Source of the DNA: Tundrisphaera lichenicola
GTDB lineage: Bacteria > Planctomycetota > Planctomycetia > Isosphaerales > Isosphaeraceae
Direction: 5' to 3'
Length of the DNA: 64,000 bases
Assembly: GCF_051175385.1 (NCBI RefSeq)
Contig: NZ_CP195106.1
Location: forward strand, 5,084,001 to 5,148,000
Shown: piece after piece, positions 54,077 through 62,945 of the stretch
Numbering within the stretch: position 1 is the stretch's first letter
Layout: the number at the start of each line of letters is the position of its first letter
Notes under the pieces: model-generated
The model's input: only the letters and a program-made list of their open reading frames with translations
Databases searched by the model: none
What the model was told of the DNA's origin: nothing
Translations under genes and position numbers: made by a program

Positions 54077-55507
54077 ATGGCTTTTGTTGACTCGAATACG
54101 ATGGCCCTCCTCGATCACGATCACGATGCTCGGGAGGTAATCCTCAGGGCTACAGTCCGCCAAAGGCTAGCGGAGAAGCCCCCGCCTCGTTCCGAGGATC
54201 ACATCGTCGCCACGTACTACTTCGCATTCCGGACCAATACCCTCGCCAAGGCGGTTGAGGAGATAAGCTACCACGCGACTAGCGGCGTCAAGCATCCTCC
54301 GAAAGGATCGCTTCTGGAGGCCTGCTCGGCAAGTCAGGCTGGGATCGATCCATTCGACTCTGGAGGCAAGGTCGGCCTCCTTCATGTCGCCTTCCCACTG
54401 AAGATGATGCTCCAGCCAGACGGCCATCTCACGACCTCGGATATCCTCCACACGGTGGCCGGGGCCGTCATTTTCGATATGTACGAGAATCGAGACGCCA
54501 GGCTAGTCGATCTCCAGATTCCGGATAAGGTCGTTCAAACCTTCCCGGGTCCAGCTTACGGCCCATACGGGCTCCGAAAGCTCGCCGGGTTCGCCGAGGA
54601 TCAGCCGGCCTTCGGCACGATCCTGAAACCCACGGCCGGCATCACACCGGATGATGTGGAACGCTTGGTGGCCGAGATTGCCGGCTCTCGGCTCCTGATG
54701 TTCGTCAAGGAAGATGAAGACCTCTACCCGAACCTCGATTATTCTCCGGTTGGAGAGAGGACACGCCGGGCCGTTGCCGCAATCGAGCGGGCGAGGGAAG
54801 CTCGAGGAGGGTTGGGTCTGATCTATGCCCCGCATATTAGCGGGGCACCTCATGAGATACTCGATACTCTTCACGCGGTCCTTGAGGCCGGTGCCAACGG
54901 GGTTATGTTCAGTGAGACTTACGCTGGGGGAACCGTCCGAATGGTTCGCGAAGCGACCCGTTACCTCGAACATCCTCCGGCCATTTACGGGCATAATGCG
55001 GGGGTTGGGACTCGCTCCAATGGCGCGATCTTCCGAGAAGTGATCGATCTGCTGGCTCGTCTCGACGGGATCGATCTGCGCCAAACGGCCCCCGTCCGAC
55101 CCGGCTCCCCTTATATTCGCCCTTACGGCCTGGAATGGCTTGCGTCCGAGGAGGCTCTCACTCGGCCCCTCCCCGGAATCAAACCGACCATGATCACTCG
55201 CGCCGGGGCGCTGGACCAGGGCAATCTGATCCTCAATCTGATGGATGTCGAGGATCGTGGACTCGTCCCGAACGTCCTGTTTCTGGCAGGCTCGGCCATC
55301 AACACCATCCAGAATGCGAAGGGTGAGCCCGACCCCAACTTGGGCACTGAAGCCATGCTTCAGGCCCTCGAAATTCACCGGTCGGGAGAACTCCGCGGCA
55401 TCCCGATCGAAGGACATCTCGACGCCCTGGCCGATCTTGCTCGTCGACAGGGTCTAGGAGAGCTCCTCGAATCGCTCCGTCAGCGATATCCAGGGAGGGT
55501 CCTCTGA
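54077..55507 (+). CDS. RuBisCO-like protein (form IV-type), overlapping polX
   Basis: A 476-residue member of the RuBisCO large-subunit superfamily. K184 of GTILKPTAGITPDD aligns with Lys175 of RuBisCO; the Lys177 equivalent is Thr186; K211-E-D-E of LMFVKEDEDLYP aligns with the carbamate lysine 201 and metal ligands 203-204, so the metal site may be intact; H306 of YGHNAG may align with His294. The loop-6 Lys334 motif is missing. It should not fix CO2 but do an enolase-, isomerase- or transcarboxylase-like reaction on a sugar- or acid-phosphate. Its stop overlaps the polX start (TGATG). No methionine-salvage or CO2-fixation genes lie near it. Confidence 0.88.
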   Translation: MAFVDSNTMALLDHDHDAREVILRATVRQRLAEKPPPRSEDHIVATYYFAFRTNTLAKAVEEISYHATSGVKHPPKGSLLEACSASQAGIDPFDSGGKVGLLHVAFPLKMMLQPDGHLTTSDILHTVAGAVIFDMYENRDARLVDLQIPDKVVQTFPGPAYGPYGLRKLAGFAEDQPAFGTILKPTAGITPDDVERLVAEIAGSRLLMFVKEDEDLYPNLDYSPVGERTRRAVAAIERAREARGGLGLIYAPHISGAPHEILDTLHAVLEAGANGVMFSETYAGGTVRMVREATRYLEHPPAIYGHNAGVGTRSNGAIFREVIDLLARLDGIDLRQTAPVRPGSPYIRPYGLEWLASEEALTRPLPGIKPTMITRAGALDQGNLILNLMDVEDRGLVPNVLFLAGSAINTIQNAKGEPDPNLGTEAMLQALEIHRSGELRGIPIEGHLDALADLARRQGLGELLESLRQRYPGRVL

Positions 55508-57237
55508 TGGAGTCGGCCCGGATCGCCCGGATCCTCGATGAGATGGGGACACTCCTGGAGGTCCGCGGGGAGAATCCATTCCGATGCAGGGCCTATCACA
55601 ATGCCGCTCAGGCTCTGAAGTCTCTTCCCTCGGATCTCTCACAGATGATTGCCGATGGCCAGTTGGCGAAGATCTCGGGTATCGGCTCAACGATGCTCGA
55701 CAAGATCACCCAACTGGTGAACTCGGGGCACCTCCCGGCCTTCGACGAACTCAAGAGACAAACTCCACCCGGGCTCATTCCACTCCTCAGGGTTCCAGGC
55801 CTAGGTCCGAAGAAGATCAAGCTGCTTCACGATGAGTTGAAGATTCAGAGCCTCGCGGATCTTCGATCGGCCTGCGAGTCCGGAAAAATCGCAACTCTGA
55901 AAGGATTTGGGGCGAAGACCGAGGCGAAGATCCTCGAAGGGATCGACTTCATCGATTCCGTCGGTGATCGGATCTTGCAGAGTACCGCCCGGAGGCTAAT
56001 CACTCCCATCTACCAGGCCATCCGAAGAGATTCGGGGGTGGTCCAGTCCGAGATCTGTGGAAGCCTCCGTCGCCGAGTGGACACGATCGGCGACCTGGAC
56101 ATCCTCTTTAGCTCTGCCGATCCTTCTCCGATCCTGGCACGTTTCGTCCAGCTACCGGAGGTTGCGAAGATCCTGGCTCACGGTGCGACCAAGGCGAGTG
56201 TCCGGCTTCTCGATGGTGTCCAATGCGATCTTCGAGGCGTCACGGACGATCAGTTTCCATTCGCGCTGCATTATTTCACCGGGTCGAAGTCGCATAACAT
56301 CGCGATGAGGCGAAGAGCCATCGAACGAGGACTTCGACTCAGCGAGTACGGATTGGAGGGCGATTCGGGTCCAGTTACGTGCCGGAGCGAGGAGGAACTC
56401 TTCGCGGCCTTAGGCCTGTGTTTTATCACGCCGGAACTTCGCGAGGACATCGGAGAGATCGCTCAAGCCGAGGCAGGTCGTCTGCCTCGACTGGTCGAGC
56501 TCGAAGATCTGACGGGAACGTTTCATTGCCATACCGATTGGAGCGATGGCGGAGGGACTCTGGAAGAGATGGTCGAGGCTGCGCGAGCAGCCGGGCTTTC
56601 CTACCTCGGAATCGCCGATCATTCGAGATCGGCAGGATATGCCGGCGGGCTATCGATCGAGAGGGTCTATCGTCAGTGGGAGGAGATCGACAGGCTCAAT
56701 GCCTCGCTCGATGGCTCGTTCCGGATCTTCAAGGGAACCGAGTGCGATATTCTGACAGATGGTTCGCTCGACTATACCGACGAGATACTGGCGGGATTTG
56801 ACTATGTGATCGCAAGCATACATTCCGGATTCGGGATGGATCGATCGTCGATGACCGAGCGAATTAGGAGGGCGGTCCGGAACCCCTGGGTCACTATGCT
56901 AGGACACCCGACCGGCCGCCTTCTTCTGGCCCGCGACGGATATTCGGTGGACCTGGATCGGGTGATCGAGGCGGCAGCCGATTCGGGAACGATGATCGAA
57001 ATCAACGCAAACCCGCATCGACTCGACCTTGATTCGGAACATTGCCGGAGAGCCGCCGAACAGGGCATCAAGATCGTGATTAACCCGGATGCCCACTCGA
57101 TCAGTGGCCTCTCCGACCTCGAATATGGGGTGGGCGTGGCCCGCCGAGCCGGGCTTGAAGCATCTCGGATCTTCAACACGGCATCGTCCTCGAAGGTGGC
57201 AGAACTGCTCGCAAGTCGGCGGTATAAGAACTCCTAA
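55507..57237 (+). CDS. polX: Family-X DNA polymerase/3'-5' exonuclease PolX
   Basis: A 576-residue bacterial PolX for gap filling in base-excision repair. N-terminal HhH (LAKISGIGSTMLDKITQLVNSG, VPGLGPKKIKLLHDEL), the nucleotidyltransferase centre GSLRRRVDTIGDLDILFSS with the DxD, a third Asp in VQCDLRG, and a C-terminal PHP domain, FHCHTDWSDGGGTLEEMVEAAR, HIADHS-type, GTECDILTDGS, ASIHS, LGHPTGR, NPDAHS. The Asp of the motif and the PHP residues are intact. Overlaps the upstream RuBisCO-like gene by one base (TGATG), so both are translationally coupled. Confidence 0.96.
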   Translation: MESARIARILDEMGTLLEVRGENPFRCRAYHNAAQALKSLPSDLSQMIADGQLAKISGIGSTMLDKITQLVNSGHLPAFDELKRQTPPGLIPLLRVPGLGPKKIKLLHDELKIQSLADLRSACESGKIATLKGFGAKTEAKILEGIDFIDSVGDRILQSTARRLITPIYQAIRRDSGVVQSEICGSLRRRVDTIGDLDILFSSADPSPILARFVQLPEVAKILAHGATKASVRLLDGVQCDLRGVTDDQFPFALHYFTGSKSHNIAMRRRAIERGLRLSEYGLEGDSGPVTCRSEEELFAALGLCFITPELREDIGEIAQAEAGRLPRLVELEDLTGTFHCHTDWSDGGGTLEEMVEAARAAGLSYLGIADHSRSAGYAGGLSIERVYRQWEEIDRLNASLDGSFRIFKGTECDILTDGSLDYTDEILAGFDYVIASIHSGFGMDRSSMTERIRRAVRNPWVTMLGHPTGRLLLARDGYSVDLDRVIEAAADSGTMIEINANPHRLDLDSEHCRRAAEQGIKIVINPDAHSISGLSDLEYGVGVARRAGLEASRIFNTASSSKVAELLASRRYKNS

Positions 57238-57503
57238 AACAGGGAATCGAGGTGCGGCCCTCCTGCCACCCTTGCGGGGGTCTCCGGCTGTTCTATAATA
57301 AATGGATGAAGAAGGTTGCGAGACCGGATTACGCATCCGCGGGACGGTATCGGGGCCGAGTTGATCGAGTTGAATGTCGTGTCCTGTTTCTGATCGTTCC
57401 TCGATACAAAGATTCATGAACTCTCGTCAGACAAACCAGCTCAACCCGACGACTCGATGATCCCGGGAGGATTATCCCTCCCCCTCCGACAAGGACCAAC
57501 GTC

Positions 57504-57959
57504 ATGCCTCCTCCGAATCCCGTTGAGGCGAAATCGAAATACTTCAGCGTTGAGGAAGCCAACAAGTCGCTCCCCCTGGTCAAGGCAATCGTCGGCGACA
57601 TCGTCAGCCAGTTTCAGATAGTCAACGATCTCAAAGCTCGATTGATCGAAGTTCAACGAGATCGTAGACGACCGGCACACGACGCTTATGCCGAGGAGAT
57701 CGCCCAGAGTCAGTCCGAGTTGGAAGGTGAGGAGACCAAGCTTCACACATACATCGAAGAACTGACCCGACTGGGCGTCGAACTCAAAGGGCCTGATGGT
57801 CTTTGCGATTTCCCGAGCCTCCGCGATGGCCGAGAGGTCTATCTCTGCTGGCGACTGGGCGAGACCCAAGTGACGCACTGGCATGAAAAGAATGCGGGAT
57901 TCTCGGGTCGTCAGCCAATCGATCGCTCATCGACTCGAACTGGACATCGGCCTATTTAG
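57504..57959 (+). CDS. DUF2203-family protein
   Basis: A 151-residue protein of the DUF2203 type. It begins YFSVEEANKSLPLVKAIVGDIVSQF, a signature of the family, followed by a long coiled-coil-prone helix (LIEVQRDRRR to LEGEETKLHTYIEELTRLGVELKG), and ends with the typical LCDFPSLRDGREVYLCWRLGETQVTHWHEKNAGFSGRQPI. The function of the family is not known. It stands alone after polX (267 bases away), with a strong terminator after it. Confidence 0.9.
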   Translation: MPPPNPVEAKSKYFSVEEANKSLPLVKAIVGDIVSQFQIVNDLKARLIEVQRDRRRPAHDAYAEEIAQSQSELEGEETKLHTYIEELTRLGVELKGPDGLCDFPSLRDGREVYLCWRLGETQVTHWHEKNAGFSGRQPIDRSSTRTGHRPI

Positions 57960-58027
57960 GAAGTGATTTCGCAGGCCTAATGCCCGAAGCAAACTAGATT
58001 TTCGGCATATCCTGATTATCATCCGGC

Positions 58028-58060
58028 CCTGGCTCGATTCCAAACGAGTCAGGTTTTTTT
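58028..58060 (+). terminator. Rho-independent terminator after DUF2203 gene
   Basis: CCTGGCTCG (58028-58036) pairs with CGAGTCAGG (58045-58053), one G-U, loop ATTCCAAA, followed by seven T (58054-58060). It is the classical layout, 69 bases after the gene's stop. Confidence 0.93.
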
Positions 58061-58179
58061 CGTTTACTCGAGAGTCCTAGGCCGGAGTTGGACCGAACCG
58101 ACTGCATTCGGTAGACTTTCCCTCAATTCCACCGATCCGTATCGCCGGATTGAGACTGAATACGATCGAGGTCCAGTTC

Positions 58180-58890
58180 ATGCAGAAGCCAAGGGTGATC
58201 ACAATCGATGGGCCTGCTGGGGCCGGAAAAAGTACGGTCGCCCGCAGTTTATCCGATCGGCTGGGGTGGCGACTGCTCGATACCGGAGCCATGTACCGAT
58301 CCATCGCTCTTGCCGCGCTTCGATCGAAGACGAATCTCAATAGCGATTCGGCCTTGGGGGATCTCGTCTCAAGGCTGGAATTGAAGATGCCACCAGGGCG
58401 TGTCTTGCTTAATGGAGAGGATGTCTCTTCGGACATCAGAGGGATCGAGGTCACCAGGTTGACACGATTCGTCGCGGACAGTCCCAGTGTCCGATCTCGA
58501 TTAGTTGAGTGGCAGCGTCAATTTGCGAGAGATGAGAGACAAATCGTTACCGAAGGTCGAGATCAGGGGACCATTGTTTTCCCGGACGCATTTCGTAAGT
58601 ATTTCCTCACCGCCTCGGATGAAGAACGTGCCCGGCGAAGGTATGCGGAATTCGCCGCTCGGGGTGAAATGATCTCTCCAGAGGAAGTCCTCCGCGAGCT
58701 AAGGATAAGAGACAGTCAGGACGCCTCTCGAGCGATTGCACCCATGCGCCCCGCTGACGATGCCAGCTTGATCGATTGCGGCGGTCTCGACTCCGATCAA
58801 GTTGTTGCTTACATCGAGAAAGACATCCGACAAATACTCGAGTCGGAAAGTGCGGTATCCTCCCATCGAGTTCATTCACACAAAGCTTAA
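58180..58890 (+). CDS. cmk: Cytidylate kinase
   Basis: Phosphorylates CMP and dCMP with ATP, about 236 residues. P-loop IDGPAGAGKSTVARSL, then GWRLLDTGAMYRSIALAAL (CMP-binding), LLNGEDVSSDIRGIEVTRLTRFVADSPSVRSRLVEWQRQF and the Arg-rich EGRDQGTIVFPDA, and the LID EERARRRYAEFA are all typical. ATG 58180 has GAGG upstream; the frame starts earlier at 58150 but lacks a good site. It is followed closely by an acyltransferase. Confidence 0.97.
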   Translation: MQKPRVITIDGPAGAGKSTVARSLSDRLGWRLLDTGAMYRSIALAALRSKTNLNSDSALGDLVSRLELKMPPGRVLLNGEDVSSDIRGIEVTRLTRFVADSPSVRSRLVEWQRQFARDERQIVTEGRDQGTIVFPDAFRKYFLTASDEERARRRYAEFAARGEMISPEEVLRELRIRDSQDASRAIAPMRPADDASLIDCGGLDSDQVVAYIEKDIRQILESESAVSSHRVHSHKA

Positions 58891-58917
58891 TCTATCCCGG
58901 CAGGATCGTCGAACAAG

Positions 58918-59670
58918 ATGGTAGAAGATTCGGATCAGGCAAAGATAGAATCAGATCAGACATCCGAAAGCTCCAAAGGTCGGAGGCGTCGAGAGTCAGA
59001 GTCGTCGAAATCTCAGGATCGATCCTCCCTCGCTCGATTCTGGTATCGAATTGTTCAGTGGTTTTTCAGTACTCTGCTGGCTTCCCTCTCTGGACTACGC
59101 GCCACGGGTCGAGAAAATATCCCGGATCAGGGATCCGTGCTCCTCGTTTCCAATCACCTGAGCCATCTCGACGTACTGGTCCTCGGGATACTCTTGAAGA
59201 GACCCCTGAATTACGTCGCCCGTTCGACACTCTTCTTCTGGCCCCTGGGGCCTTTCATTCGATCGGTCGGCGCCTTCCCGATTCAACGAGACGGGATCGG
59301 AGCCCAAGGCTTGAAGGAGACCCTCAGAAGGCTCCGATCCGGCGGGATCGTCACGTTATTCCCAGAAGGAACGCGAACCTCGGATGGGCAACTTTCCGAA
59401 CTCAAAGCAGGCATTGCGTTGTTAGCTGCCAAGGCAAAGGTTCCGATCCTACCCGCAGCCATTGCAGGATCATTTGAGAGCTGGCCCAAATATCGTAGTT
59501 TGCCCCTCCCACATCCGATCCGAGTTCATTTCGGTATACTGATAACCCCCGAAGAGATTCGTTCGCTCGGTCCCGAAGCACTTACAAATTTAATCCGAGA
59601 ACAAATTCTCGAATGCCAAGCCATCGCCAGACGAGGACTCGAAGGGGATACGGCTGCAACAGGTCAGTGA
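58918..59670 (+). CDS. plsC: 1-acyl-sn-glycerol-3-phosphate acyltransferase (PlsC-like)
   Basis: A 250-residue membrane-associated acyltransferase. The HxxxxD catalytic pair is SNHLSHLDVL, and the phosphate-binding box is LFPEGTRTSDG. A hydrophilic Ser/Lys/Arg-rich N-terminal 40 residues precede an amphipathic helix (ARFWYRIVQWFFSTLLASL). It follows cmk by 27 bases and may be co-transcribed. It completes phosphatidic acid synthesis begun by PlsX elsewhere in the window. Confidence 0.93.
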   Translation: MVEDSDQAKIESDQTSESSKGRRRRESESSKSQDRSSLARFWYRIVQWFFSTLLASLSGLRATGRENIPDQGSVLLVSNHLSHLDVLVLGILLKRPLNYVARSTLFFWPLGPFIRSVGAFPIQRDGIGAQGLKETLRRLRSGGIVTLFPEGTRTSDGQLSELKAGIALLAAKAKVPILPAAIAGSFESWPKYRSLPLPHPIRVHFGILITPEEIRSLGPEALTNLIREQILECQAIARRGLEGDTAATGQ

Positions 59671-59978
59671 GAAAAATCTCTCGTGTGGCGGTTCCGTCAT
59701 CATTCGCGAGCGGGAACGAGATCGCCCATGTTCGGCCCATTGAACATCGTACGGAACTTGGCGGGATGTTCGCGATCAGAAAATGACGTTGGCCAGAATT
59801 CATTTTTCGGCTATGGTTCTGGCAATCAAGTCTCAAGATTACTCGTTCTGATATTTCGCGACCACATCGTTTGGCTTACATCCTTCTGATCGTATCTTGA
59901 TTCTGGTAGGGTCCGAACCAGGATGTTCGGACCAGTTCGATCCATCGCCGGAATTCCGTTCTCGGCAGGAGGATTGCC
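59671..59978. other. Gene-free stretch before a lipoprotein gene
   Basis: About 308 bases without a convincing gene. Near its end AGGAGG (59967-59972) forms the ribosome-binding site of the following GTG start. No terminator, repeat or RNA gene is evident. Confidence 0.5.
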
Positions 59979-60392
59979 GTGAAATACGACCTCAAATCTC
60001 GCAGAGCATTCTGGATCATCCTGGCGGGATGGGTCGGTTCATCGGGCTGCACCCACAACTATTATTACACGGGTGCACCCGCTTGCGGACCATCCGGGAT
60101 CCCGATCTCCAGTCAAGTTGGCCAAGTTTGCGAAGTCCCGAATGGAGAGGCGGTTGTCTCAGAGTCACCTGCTTCGGTGATTCGATCGAATTCAAACATC
60201 GCTGCTCAGGGCAAGCAGAATGGCGTTTCGGTGGTGACCAATGGTCAACCTAGGGTCTTGATAAGTCAACCAGCTTTCGGACCTTCGATCGGACAGTCGG
60301 CCAGCCGATTCAAGTGGCGAGCCCCCGACCCGGAAACTCTGACGACCACGCGTGCCGAAGGATTTCTCGATGACGAGACAACGCGTCGATAG
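59979..60392 (+). CDS. Predicted lipoprotein of unknown function
   Basis: A 137-residue exported protein starting at GTG 59979 with AGGAGG six bases upstream. MKYDLKSRRAFWIILAGWVGSSGC is a lipoprotein signal with a lipobox GSSGC; the mature protein then begins THNYYYTGAPACGPSGIPISSQVGQVCEVPNGEAVVSE. Two further cysteines may form a disulfide. It is low-complexity and Ser/Gly-rich toward the end. It is tight to the following dehydrogenase (TAG-ATG). No function is apparent. Confidence 0.7.
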   Translation: MKYDLKSRRAFWIILAGWVGSSGCTHNYYYTGAPACGPSGIPISSQVGQVCEVPNGEAVVSESPASVIRSNSNIAAQGKQNGVSVVTNGQPRVLISQPAFGPSIGQSASRFKWRAPDPETLTTTRAEGFLDDETTRR

Positions 60393-61262
60393 ATGAGGGA
60401 CGAACCCGATATGAGTCGGCGTAAGTCCTTTAGTGGAGCTCGATGCCTCGTGACTGGAGCGTCATCCGGGTTGGGACGAGCGATCGCCGAAGAATTAGTG
60501 AAAGCCGGTTCGAATGTCCTGCTAACTGGTCGATCCATAGATCGACTCGATCAGGTCGCCACCCATTTGGTGGCTTCAGGTGCCAGTCCCGACGCCGTAA
60601 CTCGGATCGCAGCCGACTTGACCCTGGAACGAGGTCGCGAAGAGGTGCTGAGACTCGCCCGAGATCGATTCGGAGCACTGGACATCGTAGTCAATGCCGC
60701 AGGGGTCGGTGCGACGGGACATTTCGACACTCACGAGCCGGAAATTTTCCGATCAATATTCGAGATAAACGTATTTGCGTTGGTGGAAATGACTCGAATG
60801 AGCCTCCCGCTCTTGAGGCGTGGCGTACGACCGTCCCTGGTAAACCTAGGATCGATCGTGGCCCGTCGGGCTCTACCGGGTCGCCCGGAATATTCATCCA
60901 GTAAGTTCGCTGTCGCAGGTTTCACCGAATCGATCCGTGCCGAATGGTCGAAATATGGGATCCACGTCCTCTTGCTGAACCCAGGATTCACAAAGACTGA
61001 GTTTGAGCAGAATTTACTTGTGAACACGGCTCGAGTCCCCACTTCGCAAAAGCGGGTGATGACCGCCAAGAAGGTAGCCGAGCATACTTTGAAGGCTATT
61101 CGTCGAGGTCATCACGAGCTAACATTAACAACGGAAGGACAATTGCTCTTATTTATTAATCGTCTGGCCCCTCGAATCGTAGATGCCGGTTTTGCGTTTT
61201 TTACCCGTCGAGTTTTTCGCGATGTCGTCAGATCTTCCTGGGAAGTGAGCAGAGAAGAGTGA
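60393..61262 (+). CDS. Short-chain dehydrogenase/reductase
   Basis: A 289-residue SDR. LVTGASSGLGRAIAEEL and TGRSIDRLDQVA bind NADP-like cofactor, NAAGVGATGHFDTH and LGSIVARRALPGRPEYSSSKFAVAGF contain the catalytic Ser-Tyr-Lys. C-terminal hydrophobic helix LLLFINRLAPRIVDAGFAFF may bind membrane. It directly abuts the upstream lipoprotein stop (start ATG right after TAG; ATG 60411 with AGGGA upstream is an alternative). The substrate is unknown; it is a paralogue of the SDR at 20666. Confidence 0.9.
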   Translation: MRDEPDMSRRKSFSGARCLVTGASSGLGRAIAEELVKAGSNVLLTGRSIDRLDQVATHLVASGASPDAVTRIAADLTLERGREEVLRLARDRFGALDIVVNAAGVGATGHFDTHEPEIFRSIFEINVFALVEMTRMSLPLLRRGVRPSLVNLGSIVARRALPGRPEYSSSKFAVAGFTESIRAEWSKYGIHVLLLNPGFTKTEFEQNLLVNTARVPTSQKRVMTAKKVAEHTLKAIRRGHHELTLTTEGQLLLFINRLAPRIVDAGFAFFTRRVFRDVVRSSWEVSREE

Positions 61263-61303
61263 GGATTGCAACGTTCCGATCGATGACATAAAATTAACAT
61301 CTT

Positions 61304-61378
<75 letters not shown>

Positions 61379-61466
61379 TCACAAACCGTGAAATTTAGAC
61401 GACTTAAACCCAAATCTTCCAGCGACCGGGATTTTCAGTGAGAGCCCGCCTCGATACCTTGGATAA

Positions 61467-61604
61467 CCTCAGGAGATTGGGATAATCGACTCAGTCACAG
61501 GAGGGCCTCGAAAGATCCGCGTCGAGATCCCGAAGTGGGGGCAATCGCTCGATGACCTGCGACGCCTGGCCCTCCTGGCCGATCACCCCCGCACCCGCGA
61601 ACGC
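61467..61604 (+). pseudogene. 5' fragment of IS630-family transposase gene, split by IS256 insertion
   Basis: Open frame from after the stop at 61466 up to the left target duplication. It reads IRVEIPKWGQSLDDLRRLAL LADHPRTRER-like residues (LDDLRRLALLADHP), the start of the IS630-type N-terminal DNA-binding part. It has no ATG; ATT 61476 or ATA 61482 with AGGAG upstream is the only plausible start. It is in frame with ttc at 62946 on the other side of the inserted element once one GCGAACGC is removed. Confidence 0.8.
61597..61604. repeat. Left 8-bp target-site duplication
   Basis: GCGAACGC at 61597-61604, repeated exactly at 62938-62945. It flanks the inverted repeats of the IS256-family element and fits the 8-bp duplication usual for that family. 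Confidence 0.93.
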
Positions 61605-61633
61605 GATAGTGCAACGCGGTTTCTGTAAATTCC
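61605..61633. repeat. Left inverted repeat of the IS256 element
   Basis: 29 bases starting GATAGTGCA and ending with the shared 16-base GGTTTCTGTAAATTCC. It matches the right repeat at 25 of 29 positions. Confidence 0.92.
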
Positions 61634-61652
61634 GGGCTCGAAGTCGGCCAGG

Positions 61653-62816
61653 TCACCCCGGCCCCATCGTCAAATACTTCCGGTTCATCTCCCACTCTTC
61701 GCTGATCTCCATCGCCACGGCACTGATCAGCCGGAGGGCCGAAGCATCGTTCGGGAACAGTCCCGCCACTCGTGTCCGCCGCTTGATCTCCTCGTTCAAC
61801 CGCTCCACCATGTTGCTCGTCCGCAGCCGCCGCCGATGCCGCGCGGCCAGGGCGAAGACCGTCAGCCCTTCGGGGATGTCCTCCTCCAGCCATTCGGCCA
61901 GCCTCGGGGCCTTGGCACGGTAACGCTTCACGACGATCTCCAGCTGCCGCTGGGCCTCGGGCCGATCCGGGGCATCGAACACCGCCCGGATGCCCTCGGC
62001 GACCTGGGTCCGCATCTCGGGCTTGGGTACGAAGGCCATGGCATTGTGCATCAGGTGGAACTGGCAGCGCTGCCACGGTACGCCGGTCATCCGGGCCTTG
62101 AGGGCCTGCCGTAACCCGGCGTGGTCGTCGCTGGTGACCTGCTTCACCCCGTGCAGGCCACGGGCCTGGAGTGAGGCCAGGAAGTCCCGCCAGTGGACCT
62201 CCGCCTCCGACAGCGAGACGCTCACCCCGAGCACCGACCGCTTCCCCTCGGGGTCGACGCCGATCGCCACCAGGACCGCACAAGGGACGACCGAGCCGCC
62301 GTGGCGGACCTTCTCGTAGCGGGCGTCGAGGATCAGGTAGGGCATCTCGCCGATCGGCCGAGTCCGCCACCGCTCCAGCTCCTCGTCGAGGGCCTCGGCG
62401 GCCCGGCTGACCTGGCTGCTCGTGACCTCCAGGCCGCAGAGCTTCTCGGTGATGGCGGCGACCTTGCGGGTCGAGACGCCCTGGACATACATCTCGGCGA
62501 CGGCCAGCTTCAGCGCCCGCTCGCTGCGGACGCCCTTCTCCAGGGCGGAGGGGTAGAACTCGATCCCTCGAGTCTGCGGGACATCGACGGTGAGGGGGCC
62601 GAGGCGAGTGTGGAGGGTCTTGGGCTTGAACCCATTGGCATAGCCGTTGCGTCGCTCGGAGCGTTGGTAGGGGGCGGCCCCGAGGGCCTGGGTCCGCTCC
62701 AGTTTCATAACCTCGTTGAGCAGGACGGTGACGGCCCGGGCCATTCCGTCGAAGCCGTGCTCGGCGAGCAGTTCCGTCATCTCATCCCAGGCGTTAGTCT
62801 GCATCTGGTGGGTCAT
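61653..62816 (-). CDS. IS256-family (mutator) transposase
   Basis: A 387-residue DDE transposase. D164 of LILDARYEKVR, D230 of TSDDHAGLRQ and E338 of NMVERLNEEIKRRTR are the catalytic residues. The family motifs RNGYANGFKPKTLHTRLGPLTVDVPQTRG and CQFHLMHNAM are present. It has no frameshift or stop, so the enzyme should work. ATG at 62816 is preceded by a weak ribosome site. Confidence 0.95.
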   Translation of the reverse strand: MTHQMQTNAWDEMTELLAEHGFDGMARAVTVLLNEVMKLERTQALGAAPYQRSERRNGYANGFKPKTLHTRLGPLTVDVPQTRGIEFYPSALEKGVRSERALKLAVAEMYVQGVSTRKVAAITEKLCGLEVTSSQVSRAAEALDEELERWRTRPIGEMPYLILDARYEKVRHGGSVVPCAVLVAIGVDPEGKRSVLGVSVSLSEAEVHWRDFLASLQARGLHGVKQVTSDDHAGLRQALKARMTGVPWQRCQFHLMHNAMAFVPKPEMRTQVAEGIRAVFDAPDRPEAQRQLEIVVKRYRAKAPRLAEWLEEDIPEGLTVFALAARHRRRLRTSNMVERLNEEIKRRTRVAGLFPNDASALRLISAVAMEISEEWEMNRKYLTMGPG

Positions 62817-62908
62817 CGTCGGTCAAGCTCCATGTTGAGGTGTCGCAACCTTCCAAGGGAACGGCGATGACCTGCCGCTTCAAGCCCGATCCCCACCCGG
62901 ATGGGAGG

Positions 62909-62937
62909 GGAATTTACAGAAACCAGGATGCACTACC
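62909..62937. repeat. Right inverted repeat of the IS256 element
   Basis: 29 bases, reverse complement of the left end at 25 of 29 positions; begins with GGAATTTACAGAAACC on the plus strand. Confidence 0.92.
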
Positions 62938-62945
62938 GCGAACGC
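62938..62945. repeat. Right 8-bp target-site duplication
   Basis: GCGAACGC at 62938-62945, identical to 61597-61604. Removing one copy with the element restores an uninterrupted reading frame. Confidence 0.93.

Larger units (their letters stand above)
61605..62937 (-). mobile_element. IS256-family insertion sequence, 1333 bp, inserted in IS630 transposase gene
   Basis: The element carries one transposase (61653-62816, minus) and ends in 29-bp imperfect inverted repeats: left 61605-61633 and right 62909-62937 match at 25 of 29 positions, including a perfect 16-base GGTTTCTGTAAATTCC. Outside them are identical 8-bp duplications GCGAACGC. The element begins with G, as usual for the family. Both ends are intact, so it may be recent and mobile. 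Confidence 0.93.

Noticed and set aside
61495..62370. 291-codon minus-strand frame across the IS256 left end
   Set aside because: It overlaps the true transposase frame and extends into flanking DNA; it carries no transposase motif.
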